A stretch of DNA of 64,000 bases from CAZHCA01 sp964530825. GTDB lineage: Bacteria; Bacteroidota; Bacteroidia; Chitinophagales; Saprospiraceae. Positions 9,472-18,843 of the stretch are shown here, in pieces. The stretch covers positions 62,001-126,000 of the forward strand of contig CAZHCA010000003.1 of assembly GCA_964530825.1 (NCBI GenBank), in the 5' to 3' direction. The position numbers were made by a program, and so were the translations under genes. The notes below the pieces were generated by a model, which saw only the letters and a list, made by a program, of their open reading frames with translations, had not been told where the DNA came from and ran no database searches. Positions within the stretch are counted from its first letter, which is position 1. Each line of letters begins with the position of its first letter.

Positions 9472-10071
9472 TTAGTTGCCTTTGGCTAACCGGCGCAGAG
9501 CTTCTTTGATCAAGGGCTCTACTCCGGCCAATTGCGGGTTCTCCCTGAGCAGCGTATTCAAGAGTTTTTGTACTTGAATCCGAGGAAATCCCAAGGCAAC
9601 TAAAGCAGATAACGCCTCCTCCCGCATTGTATTGTTCGCCGGTGAAATTTGTACTGGTACCTCGCCAGATTCCTTGACCAGCTTGTCTTTGAGGTCCAAA
9701 ATGAGTCGTTTCGCCGTCTTGGGTCCGATGCCTTTTACCTGCTTAAATGCAGCTACATCCTCTCCGATAATGGCGGCTCGAATTTCCTCCGGATTAAGGG
9801 AAGACAACATGAGTTGTGCTGTGCTGGGACCTACCCCCGAAACGGAGATCAAATGCTGGAACAAAGTGCGCTCAGGTGCTTTTGCAAAACCATATAGTGT
9901 ATGGCTGTCCTCCTTGATATGGAGATGCGTCAATATTTTTACATTTTCCGATCTTTCGATTTGTGAATAGGTATTAAGACTAATATGGATGCGGTACCCT
10001 ACGCCGGCCGTCTCTACAATAATAGAGGTTGGACTCTTGAAGGTAATGTTGCCTTTTACGTAATCGATCAT
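9472..10071 (-). CDS. ruvA: Holliday junction branch migration protein RuvA
   Basis: DNA-binding subunit of the RuvAB branch-migration motor, which moves Holliday junctions during recombination repair. The 199 residues match the family length. An OB-fold (about 1-63, MIDYVKGNITFKSP) is followed by two helix-hairpin-helix motifs containing ISVSGVGPSTAQ and VKGIGPKTAKRL (about 76-125). A C-terminal helical domain that contacts RuvB (about 150-199) comes last. The partner resolvase gene ruvC is 13 kb away at 23660, and ruvB is not in the window. A TAnnTTTG box 31 bases upstream (10102-10109) probably drives it. sprA follows on the same strand after about 360 bases. Confidence 0.96.
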   Translation of the reverse strand: MIDYVKGNITFKSPTSIIVETAGVGYRIHISLNTYSQIERSENVKILTHLHIKEDSHTLYGFAKAPERTLFQHLISVSGVGPSTAQLMLSSLNPEEIRAAIIGEDVAAFKQVKGIGPKTAKRLILDLKDKLVKESGEVPVQISPANNTMREEALSALVALGFPRIQVQKLLNTLLRENPQLAGVEPLIKEALRRLAKGN

Positions 10072-10101
10072 GTCGCAATTTGCCTTCAGTTAAAGATGGC
10101 G

Positions 10102-10109
10102 CAAAGGTA
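10102..10109 (-). promoter_or_regulatory. -7 promoter box for ruvA
   Basis: TACCTTTG on the minus strand, an exact TAnnTTTG match, 31 bases before the ruvA ATG. A TTG lies 16 bases further upstream, slightly closer than the usual -33 spacing. Confidence 0.6.
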
Positions 10110-10167
10110 TAAAAAAAGGCGGCCTCAACGGCGGCCAAAAGAATGCTGAATGCTGACGTACAACGCC

Positions 10168-10175
10168 TATCTTTG
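10168..10175 (+). promoter_or_regulatory. -7 promoter box for purD
   Basis: TATCTTTG, an exact TAnnTTTG match, ends 19 bases before the purD ATG. It is divergent from the ruvA box 60 bases away. No clear -33 TTG is seen. Confidence 0.6.
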
Positions 10176-10194
10176 CCGGTAAAAACCGGTAGTC

Positions 10195-11469
10195 ATGAAA
10201 ATACTCCTCATAGGCGGAGGTGGCCGGGAGCATGCCTTGGCTTGGAAAATCCGTCAGAGCCCTCACTGCGAAACGCTATTTGTGGCCCCCGGTAATCCGG
10301 GTATCGATGAGCTGGCCACCCGGCTCGAATTGGACGTGATGAATTTTCTGCAGGTGGCCGATGCCTGCCGAATGTTTGCCATCGACATGGTGGTGGTGGG
10401 CCCGGAAGCCCCACTGGTTGCCGGCATTAGCGATTATCTGCGGGCACAGCCTGGCCTCGGAGCGCTCATCGTTATCGGCCCTTCCCGGGAAGCTGCCCAA
10501 TTGGAGGGGAGTAAGGCCTATGCCAAAGCATTTATGCAGCGGCATGGCGTACCAACTGCCTCCTACCGCGAATTTACCCGCAAGACAATGAAGGAAGGGC
10601 TGGCCTACCTGCGACAGCAACCCATCCCCATCGTATTAAAGGCCGACGGCCTGGCGGCTGGTAAAGGGGTTCTGATATTAGATAATACCCAGAAAGCGGA
10701 AGAAGAATTCCGGGCCATGCTCGATGGCAAGTTTGGAACGGCCGGCAATCGTATCGTAGTAGAGGCTTTCCTGAAAGGGTCAGAATTTTCGGTTTTCGTA
10801 CTGACCGACGGGGCCGATTACTGCCTACTTCCTGCGGCCAAAGACTACAAGCGAATCGGCGAGGGCGATACCGGCCTCAATACCGGCGGAATGGGCGCCG
10901 TGAGCCCCGTTCCTTTTGCGGGTAATTCCCTGATGGGAAAGGTGACCTCCCGCATTGTAGAACCCACAATTAAGGGGCTGCAAGCAGAAGGACTGGACTA
11001 CCGCGGTTTTATTTTCTTTGGGCTCATCGAGGTCGGCGGGGATCCTTACGTAATTGAGTACAATTGCCGTATGGGCGACCCAGAGACCCAAGTCGTTATG
11101 CCCCGATTGGAGAATGACCTGGTCGACCTGTTCGTACGGACGCACCATGGGGGACTGAAAGACGTTCCGATTGTCATAGATCCACGTGCTGCCGCAGCAG
11201 TGGTGGTCGTTTCGGGTGGCTACCCGGGCTCGTATGACAAAGGCAAACCGATCACCAACCTAGATCGCGTTAAGGGCAGCCTCCTTTTCCATGCAGGCAC
11301 CAAAAACGACCACGATACTCTCGTAACGAACGGTGGGCGAGTGATGGCCGTCACCTCTCTGGGCAGCAACCTGGATGAGGCCCTCGCCCAATCTATGCGT
11401 AATGCTGAAAAAATCAATTACGAAGGGAAATACTTCCGCCGAGACATCGGTTTTGATCTACGTCAGTAA
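10195..11469 (+). CDS. purD: Phosphoribosylamine-glycine ligase
   Basis: ATP-grasp enzyme that joins glycine to 5-phosphoribosylamine, the second step of purine synthesis. At 424 residues it has the standard length. Visible signatures are the N-terminal GGGGREHALAWK, the region PSREAAQLEGSKAYAK that opens the ATP-grasp lid, and the family signature around EYNCRMGDPETQ near residue 290 with the metal-binding E and N. The ATG at 10195 follows a TATCTTTG promoter box. murF-alr begins 16 bases after the stop, so the two are probably transcribed together although their pathways differ. Confidence 0.97.
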   Translation: MKILLIGGGGREHALAWKIRQSPHCETLFVAPGNPGIDELATRLELDVMNFLQVADACRMFAIDMVVVGPEAPLVAGISDYLRAQPGLGALIVIGPSREAAQLEGSKAYAKAFMQRHGVPTASYREFTRKTMKEGLAYLRQQPIPIVLKADGLAAGKGVLILDNTQKAEEEFRAMLDGKFGTAGNRIVVEAFLKGSEFSVFVLTDGADYCLLPAAKDYKRIGEGDTGLNTGGMGAVSPVPFAGNSLMGKVTSRIVEPTIKGLQAEGLDYRGFIFFGLIEVGGDPYVIEYNCRMGDPETQVVMPRLENDLVDLFVRTHHGGLKDVPIVIDPRAAAAVVVVSGGYPGSYDKGKPITNLDRVKGSLLFHAGTKNDHDTLVTNGGRVMAVTSLGSNLDEALAQSMRNAEKINYEGKYFRRDIGFDLRQ

Positions 11470-11485
11470 AGACACGCACCAAGGC

Positions 11486-13936
11486 ATGTATACCATCCAG
11501 GAAATCGCAACAATTATCGGAGCCGAAGGCACATTTTCCCCTGCGCTCATTGCCCGCCTGCTCACAGACAGCCGCAGAATAAGCCAGCCACGGGAGGGCC
11601 TGTTCTTTGCCCTGACCGGACCGCGCCACGACGGGCACGCCTTTCTGGGTGAAGCCTACCGCCGCGGGGTTCGGCATTTTGTCGTGCACCAGGCGCTAGA
11701 TCGGGATCAATTTCCAGAGGCCGACCTGCTTTGCACAAGCAATACCTTACGCGCCCTTCAGAGCCTGGCAGCTCATCACCGGCGGCGATTCGACTACCCG
11801 GTCGTCGGCATCACAGGCAGCAACGGTAAAACCATCGTGAAAGAATGGCTTTACCAATTGCTTTGTGAAGATTACCATATTGTAAGAAGTCCGAGGTCCT
11901 ATAACTCCCAAATCGGGGTTCCACTTTCCCTGTGGGAAATGACCTCTGAGCACCAATTGGGGCTATTCGAAGCGGGAATTTCTACTACTGGTGAAATGGC
12001 GGCCCTCGCGCGTATGATCCGTCCAACCATTGGTGTTTTTACCAACCTGGGCGCTGCCCATAGTGAAGGGTTTCCCGATGATGAAACCAAGTTGCACGAA
12101 AAAATCCGGCTTTTCGAGGGCGCGAATCATTTGGTGTATCAAAAAACGGGGACCTGGACAGACGATCACCTTGCCGCCTTGTCGGTTCCGGCCTTCACCT
12201 GGTCGTTTGACCAACCAGCCGACTTGAAGGTGGTAAGCGTCGATTCCGACCGATTAAAGGGAACCCGATTGGAGGTGTGCTACCAAGGGCAATACTGGGA
12301 GGCTATTTTGCCTTTTCGCGACGCCGCCTCGATTGAAAACGCCCTACACTGCTGGTCTTGCCTGATCGTCTTGGGTGTTTCGCCCGAAGTCATCCCACCA
12401 CGACTGGCCCAGCTGGGTCCGATTGCCATGCGCATGGAGCTCCGGGAAGGTATCCGAGGCTGTACCCTAATCAACGACAGTTATAATGCTGATCTCACTT
12501 CCCTGGATATTGCCTTACGCTTCCTCGACGAGCAAACGACGCACGATAAACGCACGATCATCCTTTCTGAACTGCTACAGAGCAAAGCGCGGCCCGATCA
12601 GCTCTACCGTTCCGTAGCACAGCTCATTCATCGCTATCGCATACAGCGGGTCATCGGTGTTGGAGAAAGAACCGCCCTGCTGGGCTCCTTGTTGAATGGA
12701 GCCGTCTTTCAACATTTTTCCCATACCCGTCAGTTGGTCGAGCAGCTGCACCGCCTGGAGTTTGAAAATGAATCTATCCTGATCAAAGGCGCAAGAAATT
12801 TTGGCCTGGAATACGTAGCCGAGCGCTTAACCAAAAAGGCCCATCAGACTGCCTTGGAGGTCAACCTGAGCGCTTTGGCTCACAATTTGCGGGTTTATCA
12901 CCGGGGGCTACACCACAGTACGAAGATGATGGTCATGGTCAAGGCGGCGGCTTACGGCAGTGGCAGCATCGATATCGCTCGCACCCTTCAGGCACAAAAA
13001 GTAGACTACTTGGGGGTAGCCTATGCTGACGAGGGGGTCGAACTGCGCCAGGCGGGCATCCACTTACCCATTGTTGTCCTCAATCCCGAGCCTGGCAGCT
13101 TTCCGGCGCTGGTCGAATTTGGCTTGGAAGCCGAACTCTACAGCCTGAAGCAGGCAAACGAATTGAAGCAATTTTTAGAAGGGCGGGGTACTAACCTCCC
13201 GGTACACGTCAACCTCAATACCGGCATGAATCGCCTGGGATTTGATCGCAGTGACTGGCCAGCCTTGCGATCCTTTCTGAACCCGGCAACGCTTAGGCCG
13301 GCCAGCGTCTTTACGCATTTAGCCGCAAGTGAGGACCCCGGTCAGGACGCGCTGACCGAACAACAAATCTCCTGGTTCAAAGAAGGATACGATTTTATTT
13401 GCGAAGGGCTGGCGAACCGTCCATTAAAACACGTACTTAACTCGCACGGCATCAGCAGGTTCCCACAATACCAAATGGACATGGTGCGTTTGGGCATAGG
13501 CATTTACGGCATTGATGGTAGCGGCCGGTTGGCCGAATCCTTGAAAACAGTTTTTCACTTGCGTACAACAATCGCTCAGATTCGCGAAGTAGCACCTGGA
13601 CAAGGCATCGGCTACGGGCACCTAGATCCGGCTAATCAACCCCGCCGGATCGCAACGGTAAGCATAGGATATGCCGATGGTTTGTTGCGATCGGCTGGCA
13701 ATGGGGCCTTTTCCATGCTGGTGCAGGGCCGCGAAGCCCCCATCGTGGGCCAGGTATGTATGGACATGTGCATGCTTGATGTCACCCAGATTCCCACAGC
13801 CCAGGCAGGCGATCCGGTTACGGTTTTCGGCGACGATCACCCAGTGGAAAATCTGGCGCGTGCCTGCCGTACTATCCCTTACGAGATTTTTGCCCGCATT
13901 GCACCCCGGGTACAACGCATCTATACGAAAGAATAG
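11486..13936 (+). CDS. murF-alr: Bifunctional MurF ligase / alanine racemase
   Basis: Fusion of two peptidoglycan-precursor enzymes, 816 residues. The N-terminal half (about 1-450) is MurF, which adds D-Ala-D-Ala to UDP-MurNAc-tripeptide. It shows the ATP loop GSNGKT at 111-116, TNLGAAHSEGF, and NDSYNADLTSLD. The C-terminal half (about 455-816) is a PLP-dependent alanine racemase with the Schiff-base lysine at residue 486 in VKAAAYGSG and the catalytic tyrosine near 729 in SIGYADG. The start at 11486 (MYTIQEIATIIGAEG) is chosen because the open frame upstream only overlaps purD. This fusion is known across Bacteroidota. One protein would supply D-Ala and consume the dipeptide made from it; the D-Ala ligase is not in this window. 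Confidence 0.94.
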   Translation: MYTIQEIATIIGAEGTFSPALIARLLTDSRRISQPREGLFFALTGPRHDGHAFLGEAYRRGVRHFVVHQALDRDQFPEADLLCTSNTLRALQSLAAHHRRRFDYPVVGITGSNGKTIVKEWLYQLLCEDYHIVRSPRSYNSQIGVPLSLWEMTSEHQLGLFEAGISTTGEMAALARMIRPTIGVFTNLGAAHSEGFPDDETKLHEKIRLFEGANHLVYQKTGTWTDDHLAALSVPAFTWSFDQPADLKVVSVDSDRLKGTRLEVCYQGQYWEAILPFRDAASIENALHCWSCLIVLGVSPEVIPPRLAQLGPIAMRMELREGIRGCTLINDSYNADLTSLDIALRFLDEQTTHDKRTIILSELLQSKARPDQLYRSVAQLIHRYRIQRVIGVGERTALLGSLLNGAVFQHFSHTRQLVEQLHRLEFENESILIKGARNFGLEYVAERLTKKAHQTALEVNLSALAHNLRVYHRGLHHSTKMMVMVKAAAYGSGSIDIARTLQAQKVDYLGVAYADEGVELRQAGIHLPIVVLNPEPGSFPALVEFGLEAELYSLKQANELKQFLEGRGTNLPVHVNLNTGMNRLGFDRSDWPALRSFLNPATLRPASVFTHLAASEDPGQDALTEQQISWFKEGYDFICEGLANRPLKHVLNSHGISRFPQYQMDMVRLGIGIYGIDGSGRLAESLKTVFHLRTTIAQIREVAPGQGIGYGHLDPANQPRRIATVSIGYADGLLRSAGNGAFSMLVQGREAPIVGQVCMDMCMLDVTQIPTAQAGDPVTVFGDDHPVENLARACRTIPYEIFARIAPRVQRIYTKE

Positions 13937-13992
13937 GCCATCAAACGTCACAAACCGTCCAGAATCTGCCTTAGTGGTCTGGCGAAATTTGC

Positions 13993-14000
13993 TAATTTTG
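13993..14000 (+). promoter_or_regulatory. -7 promoter box for the PPIase operon
   Basis: TAATTTTG, an exact TAnnTTTG match, 50 bases before the ATG at 14050 and 17 before an alternative ATG at 14017. It fits the start of the three-gene folding-factor cluster. Confidence 0.55.
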
Positions 14001-14049
14001 TGTCCAATTTTCAAAAATGTATAACCTAAAGGCTACAACTAGGAAACCT

Positions 14050-16026
14050 ATGATCGGAAAGCAATTTGTAGGGGTCGTCGCGCTGGTGAGCACCATAGTG
14101 TTGGGCGTCTCTGCCCAGGAGCAGGATGATCCGGTCTTATTCACTGTGGAGGATAACCCTGTGCGGGTTTCGGAGTTTGAATATATCTATGCCAAGACCA
14201 ATGGGAAAAAAGCCGACTTTTCCCGTGAATCCTTGGAAGAATACTTGGATCTGTACGTGAAGTTTAAGCTCAAGGTCCAGCGTGCCCGGGATATGCAACT
14301 TGACACTATACCCCAATTACAGCGCGAGCTGGAAAGCTACCGCCGGCAACTGGCCGACTCCTACCTAATCAACCGAGAGGTCACCGAAAAGCTGGTGCGG
14401 GAAGCCTACGAACGCTCGTTACAGGATGTAAATATTAGTCATATTCTCGTCGGGATGCCCCAGAAGGCCTTACCCGAGGACACCCTTGCCGCCTACCGGA
14501 AGGCGCTGGAAATTAAAGAGCGCCTGGAAAAGGGTGCTTCTTTTGCTAACCTGGCGGTAGAAAACTCCGACGACCGGTCCGCCCCAAAAAATAAAGGCAA
14601 TATTGGCTACATCAACGTGCCTTTCCCGAAGGGTTTCTACCCCCTAGAGACTGCCGCTTATACGTTACCACTCAATACCCTTTCCGATCCGGTACGCACC
14701 AGCGCCGGCTATCATATTTTGAAAGTGCTGGATCGACGCCCGGCACGGGGCGAGATCGAGTGCGCACACATTCTCATTCGCAAGCAGAACCGTACGTCGG
14801 GGGAGGCGAAAGCGATGACGGAAGACATTCACCAGCAGCTGCAAAACGGAGCCGATTTTGAAAAGCTGGCTCGCCAGTATTCTGAAGATAAAAGTACCGC
14901 CGAAAAGGGCGGCTACATTGGCTACATTGGCATTAACCGTTACGAAAATGCCTTCGAGGATGCCGCTTTCGGATTAAAAAAAGACGACGCTTACACCCAA
15001 CCGGTCGAGACGAGTTTAGGTTGGCATATCATCAAACGGATACGACGTAAAGATATTCCGCCCTACGCTTTAGCGAAGGCGCAACTCGAGAACAAGATCA
15101 AGCAAGATCCACGCTTTGAAGCTGCCCGGCGCACCATGATTGAAAATATTAAAACTGCGAATAACCTGGAAGAGAACCGGAACGTACTGGATAATTTTGT
15201 AGGCACGCTCAACGATACCTTCCTGACCTTTCAGTGGAAGGCTCCGGTAATCGAAAAAAAACAGACTCTATTCGAGCTTGGTGGGGAAACCACCCAACTG
15301 TCCGACTTCATTGACTATCTCGCTAAGGCCACCAGTCGCCGGGTGCGGCTTTCCCGCCGATTCCCGCCGCAAGAAGGCGCCTATGCGCTCTACGAAGAAT
15401 TCCTCGACAATCGTTGTCTGCAATACGAAGAATCGCAACTAGAAACCAAGTACCCCGAGTTCAAGTCGCTCATGCGTGAATATGAAGAAGGAATTCTGCT
15501 GTTTGAAGCCACTAAAATGGTCGTTTGGGACCGGGCCGGAGAGGATAGCACCGGGCTGGCTGAATTTTATAAGACCATCGAAGGCAGGTACCGCTGGGAC
15601 GAGCGTGCCGTTACCCAGCTCTATACCCTGGATGAGAACGCCGCCGACCAGGTCGAAGCCGTTCGGGCCTACGCTGCCGACCATACCCCAGCGGAAGTGC
15701 TGGCCAAATTTAACAGCGAAGCCGATGCCGATATTCTGAGGGTAGAGGAGCAGCTTATCGAGCGCAGCAAATCCGCGAACTTTAACTCTATTCGTTTTAT
15801 TGAGGATTTTGTATCCGAAGCGTTTAAAAACCCACGCGGATCAGGTTTGCAATTCCGAAAGGTAGATCGCATTCTGCAGCCGCAGAATAAAACCCTAAAA
15901 GAAGCACGAGGCTATATCATTGCCGACTACCAGGATTACCTGGAGGAAAAATGGGTGGAGGAGTTGCGAGCCGCCTACGAAGTCGAGATCAATCGCGACG
16001 TATTTGAGGAACTCATCAAACCGTAA
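14050..16026 (+). CDS. Periplasmic peptidyl-prolyl isomerase with two PpiC domains
   Basis: Exported parvulin-type foldase/chaperone, 658 residues from this start. MIGKQFVGVVALVSTIVLGVSA is followed by Q, a good signal peptide. An in-frame ATG 11 codons earlier (14017) would add a longer charged N-region and is possible. A helical chaperone segment (about 20-125) is followed by rotamase 1 (about 129-228, starting ISHILVGMP) and rotamase 2 (about 237-335, starting CAHILIRKQ). A long helical C-terminal part (about 340-658) has no recognised domain. The arrangement resembles SurA/PpiD-type factors. It is first in a cluster with a lipoprotein (ATG 4 bases after this stop) and surA. Likely role: folding of outer-membrane barrels and T9SS cargo (inference). 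Confidence 0.88.
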   Translation: MIGKQFVGVVALVSTIVLGVSAQEQDDPVLFTVEDNPVRVSEFEYIYAKTNGKKADFSRESLEEYLDLYVKFKLKVQRARDMQLDTIPQLQRELESYRRQLADSYLINREVTEKLVREAYERSLQDVNISHILVGMPQKALPEDTLAAYRKALEIKERLEKGASFANLAVENSDDRSAPKNKGNIGYINVPFPKGFYPLETAAYTLPLNTLSDPVRTSAGYHILKVLDRRPARGEIECAHILIRKQNRTSGEAKAMTEDIHQQLQNGADFEKLARQYSEDKSTAEKGGYIGYIGINRYENAFEDAAFGLKKDDAYTQPVETSLGWHIIKRIRRKDIPPYALAKAQLENKIKQDPRFEAARRTMIENIKTANNLEENRNVLDNFVGTLNDTFLTFQWKAPVIEKKQTLFELGGETTQLSDFIDYLAKATSRRVRLSRRFPPQEGAYALYEEFLDNRCLQYEESQLETKYPEFKSLMREYEEGILLFEATKMVVWDRAGEDSTGLAEFYKTIEGRYRWDERAVTQLYTLDENAADQVEAVRAYAADHTPAEVLAKFNSEADADILRVEEQLIERSKSANFNSIRFIEDFVSEAFKNPRGSGLQFRKVDRILQPQNKTLKEARGYIIADYQDYLEEKWVEELRAAYEVEINRDVFEELIKP

Positions 16027-16029
16027 ACT

Positions 16030-16911
16030 ATGGCAGGACTCCCTGCTCTTGAACATTCTTTTTGGGTGCGCCCCATCGCTATCTTCTTGCTTGCGGGTTT
16101 GTTGGCGGGCTGCCAGGGAGCGGGCGACCCGTCGGATGAAAACCGGGCGCTTGCCCGGGTGTATAACAAAAAGCTGTACCTGTCGCATATGGATGGTATG
16201 TTCCCCGACGATGCAACGGCCGAGGATAGCAGCCTGATTATCAATGCCTACGTCAATCGCTGGATCCGGGAAGCCATTATTCTGCACGAGGCTGAGCAAA
16301 ATATTCCGGTCGACCTGAATCTCGATAAAATGGTACGTGACTATCGGGCATCCCTCATTCTGCACAATTACGAACAAAAGATTGTGGAGCAGGAGCTGGA
16401 TTCTACCGTCACCCAGCAAGAACTGAGAGCGTTTTATCAAAAAAACAAAGAACAGTACCAGTTGGAAACCCCAATTATTCGCTGTTACTTCATCAAGGTG
16501 CCTACCCCCGTACCCCAAGTTTCCGACGTGCGCAGGTGGTGGAACGATCCAAGCGGTGACAATTACCGGGCGCTTCTGGAGTATTGCAATCAATATGCCG
16601 AGTCGCACATTCTGGAAGATAGCACCTGGCACCGGGTGGAGGATATAGCGCTGGATTTACCCAAAGGCACCCTTACCATCGATAATGTTTTTAGTAAACG
16701 GGATTTTACTCAGCGCGATGGGGACTATCAGTATTACCTGAAAGTTTTTGAGATACGCAACCAAAAAGAGATCGCTCCTCTCTCTTACATTGAGGGGCAG
16801 GCCCGAAAGTATATTTTACATAATCGGAAGATCAAGTTGTTAGAAGAAAAACGCGAAACCCTGTACGAGCGGGAGTTGCGCAGCAACAACATCAGTATAT
16901 ATACCCAATAG
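16030..16911 (+). CDS. Lipoprotein, SurA-N-like folding factor without rotamase domain
   Basis: 293 residues with an N-terminal hydrophobic stretch and lipobox LLAGC, so probably a lipoprotein anchored through Cys near residue 27. The body is mostly helical and charged. Its early part (RVYNKKLYLSHMDGMFPDD, then INAYVNRWIREAIILHEAE) resembles the N-terminal chaperone region of SurA/PrsA-type proteins, but I find no PpiC rotamase signature. The ATG lies 4 bases after the stop of the preceding PPIase, and surA follows 34 bases downstream, so all three should be one transcript. Function as a non-enzymatic chaperone partner is inference from context. Confidence 0.75.
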   Translation: MAGLPALEHSFWVRPIAIFLLAGLLAGCQGAGDPSDENRALARVYNKKLYLSHMDGMFPDDATAEDSSLIINAYVNRWIREAIILHEAEQNIPVDLNLDKMVRDYRASLILHNYEQKIVEQELDSTVTQQELRAFYQKNKEQYQLETPIIRCYFIKVPTPVPQVSDVRRWWNDPSGDNYRALLEYCNQYAESHILEDSTWHRVEDIALDLPKGTLTIDNVFSKRDFTQRDGDYQYYLKVFEIRNQKEIAPLSYIEGQARKYILHNRKIKLLEEKRETLYERELRSNNISIYTQ

Positions 16912-16945
16912 CTCGTCGGATTTTGTAGAAAGAAAACCTGGTACG

Positions 16946-18322
16946 ATGAAAGGATTATTGTTAGGAAAGGTGATACTGTTGCTATCGGCTCCCGTATTCT
17001 TGGGTGCTCAGGCACAGGTGATTGATAAAGTGATTGCTACGGTCGGTGATGAATTGGTGTTGCTATCCGAGATTGAAGAGCAATACTCCCTTATGCAATC
17101 CAATAACAGCGGCGAGATGCCGGAAGGTGCGCGTTGTAGTATCCTCGATGGCATCTTAACTAATAAGCTGTTGCTTAACCAAGCACGCCTGGATAGTGTG
17201 GAGGTAGCCGATGAAGAAGTGGAAGCCCAGCTTAATGCACGGATCGAGCGCATACTTTCCTTCATGAATAACGATGTCAGTCAGTTCGAAGATTATTATG
17301 GCCAGTCGATCAATGAAGTAAAAGCCAAATTTCAGGAAGACTTGAAAAATCAGCTCCTGGTCGAGCGGATGCGCGGACAGATAATTTCCAGCGTTAATGT
17401 CACGCCATCGGAGGTGAAAAATTTCTTCGAAGCTATTCCCTACGACAGCCTGCCCTATTTTAGCTCGGAGGTGGAAGTGCGAGAGATTGTCATGAAGCCG
17501 CAAATCAATCAGGAGGAGCGAGAGCGGGCCATAGCGCAATTGACCGAAATCCGGGAGCGCATCGTTGCCGGCGAAGACTTCGGTGAGTTAGCCAGAAAAT
17601 ACTCGGACGACGGCTCTGCCCGTGGCGGTGGGGATTTAGGCTGGACCCAACGCGGCAAATTTGTTCCGCCTTTTGAAGCGGCAGCCTATAAACTCGATCC
17701 CGGACAAATCTCAGAGGTAGTGGAAACTCAGTTCGGCTTTCACATCATTCAGTTAATTGAGCGCCGTGGCAATTCCATCCATACCCGCCATATCTTGATT
17801 CGTCCGGAGATTACGGATGCCGATCTGGAAAAAACTCGCAATACGCTCGACTCCGTCCGGCACCTTATCAAGGACAGCGTTTATACCTTCTCCCGTGCTT
17901 TGAAAGTGTTCGGGTACGACGAGACCCAGAGCTACAACAACGACGGCCGTATGACCAACCCGGCCACTGGTAACACTTTCTTTGAAGTCAGTGAATTAGA
18001 TCCCGACATCTACTTCACCATCGACACCATGGAGGTGAACGAGATTTCCAACGCCTTCGAATTTCGCGATCCGTCGGGAGAGGTCCTATACCGGATTGTA
18101 CAACTGCAGTCGCGCACCAAACCGCACCGGGCCAATTTGAAGCAGGATTATTCCAAAATCCGCAAGGCTGCCATCGAATCGAAGCGAAGTGAGTTCATAC
18201 GGGATTGGGTCAATGAACGCATTGAATCTACCTATATCGACATCGACGCCCTGATGACCAGCAAGTGTCCGAACACAGATCGGTGGCTTACCAGGAGTGT
18301 TTCTTCGACTTTAAGGCCCTAG
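16946..18322 (+). CDS. surA: SurA-type periplasmic chaperone/PPIase
   Basis: 458 residues. Signal peptide MKGLLLGKVILLLSAPVFLGAQA, then the SurA opening VIDKVIATVGDELVLLSEIE, the N-terminal chaperone domain (about 25-165), a complete parvulin domain (about 175-278, REIVMKPQIN to FHIIQLIERR) with ARKYSDDGSARGGGDLGW, and a second, diverged rotamase-like segment starting RHILIRPEI (about 283-395). In Gram-negative bacteria SurA guides outer-membrane beta-barrel precursors through the periplasm. As third gene of the cluster it supports a dedicated envelope-folding operon. Likely clients include SprA, PorV-like barrels and the TonB receptor (inference). Confidence 0.9.
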   Translation: MKGLLLGKVILLLSAPVFLGAQAQVIDKVIATVGDELVLLSEIEEQYSLMQSNNSGEMPEGARCSILDGILTNKLLLNQARLDSVEVADEEVEAQLNARIERILSFMNNDVSQFEDYYGQSINEVKAKFQEDLKNQLLVERMRGQIISSVNVTPSEVKNFFEAIPYDSLPYFSSEVEVREIVMKPQINQEERERAIAQLTEIRERIVAGEDFGELARKYSDDGSARGGGDLGWTQRGKFVPPFEAAAYKLDPGQISEVVETQFGFHIIQLIERRGNSIHTRHILIRPEITDADLEKTRNTLDSVRHLIKDSVYTFSRALKVFGYDETQSYNNDGRMTNPATGNTFFEVSELDPDIYFTIDTMEVNEISNAFEFRDPSGEVLYRIVQLQSRTKPHRANLKQDYSKIRKAAIESKRSEFIRDWVNERIESTYIDIDALMTSKCPNTDRWLTRSVSSTLRP

Positions 18323-18335
18323 AGGTTTTCTACCG

Positions 18336-18788
18336 CTAGCGCATGCGGAAATAACTGGCAAACTCTTCTTGTTTGGGCCGAAAAAAAACGCTGATGGCGA
18401 TGCCGATAGCGAAATAGAGCAGATAGTTCAGATTGCCCGTCACCAAAGTGGCAATAAGTGCTAACAGGTTACCACCTTCCAATAGCACATTCCTGAAAAT
18501 GACGGCCTGCCGGTAGGTGGTCAGAGCTGGCTTTACGCCTTCGTAGGTTCTCTGGGCTGCTTTTTGCAACTGGTTTTTGTTGAGCCAGTAGGCAGCAACC
18601 GCTGTACTGAAGGTAACGATAGGAACCAACATGCCGAAAAAACCACCCTCCTCGCCCGAATCAGGTTCAACCGAGCCCGAATAGATCATAAACACGACAA
18701 CCAGTGCGAACAGCAATTGGCCGGCAATGATGGCAAAATACAGGATGTTGATATTTTTCCAATCCAGTTTGGAGTTGTCGTTAAGCAT
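18336..18788 (-). CDS. Small integral membrane protein of unknown function
   Basis: 150 residues from the preferred start MLNDNSKLDW; an upstream ATG at 18809 adds seven residues but falls in a T-run that may belong to a terminator. Hydrophobic segments at about 15-40 (ILYFAIIAGQLLFALVVVFMI), 52-72, and a pair around 100-135 (LLEGGNLLALIATLVTG, LLYFAIGIAISVFF) suggest four membrane helices. A soluble tail RPKQEEFASYFRMR ends the protein. I do not recognise a named family. It converges with surA (stops 13 bases apart) and lies downstream of the peptide transporter. Confidence 0.7.
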   Translation of the reverse strand: MLNDNSKLDWKNINILYFAIIAGQLLFALVVVFMIYSGSVEPDSGEEGGFFGMLVPIVTFSTAVAAYWLNKNQLQKAAQRTYEGVKPALTTYRQAVIFRNVLLEGGNLLALIATLVTGNLNYLLYFAIGIAISVFFRPKQEEFASYFRMR

Positions 18789-18807
18789 AGTCTTTGAAGA
18801 ATTTTTC

Positions 18808-18843
18808 AAAAAAGCTTTCCGGGCGAAGGGGGTTAACCCGCCC
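18808..18843 (-). terminator. Hairpin plus T-run after the POT transporter
   Basis: On the minus strand GGGC-GGGTT pairs with AACCC-GCCC with a bulge (18821-18843), directly after the POT stop codon. A run of six T follows seven bases later (18808-18813). The spacer is long for a classic Rho-independent terminator. Confidence 0.4.

Noticed and set aside
11375..11485. Longer murF-alr start inside purD
   Set aside because: The extension lies in another frame of purD and lacks MurF similarity.
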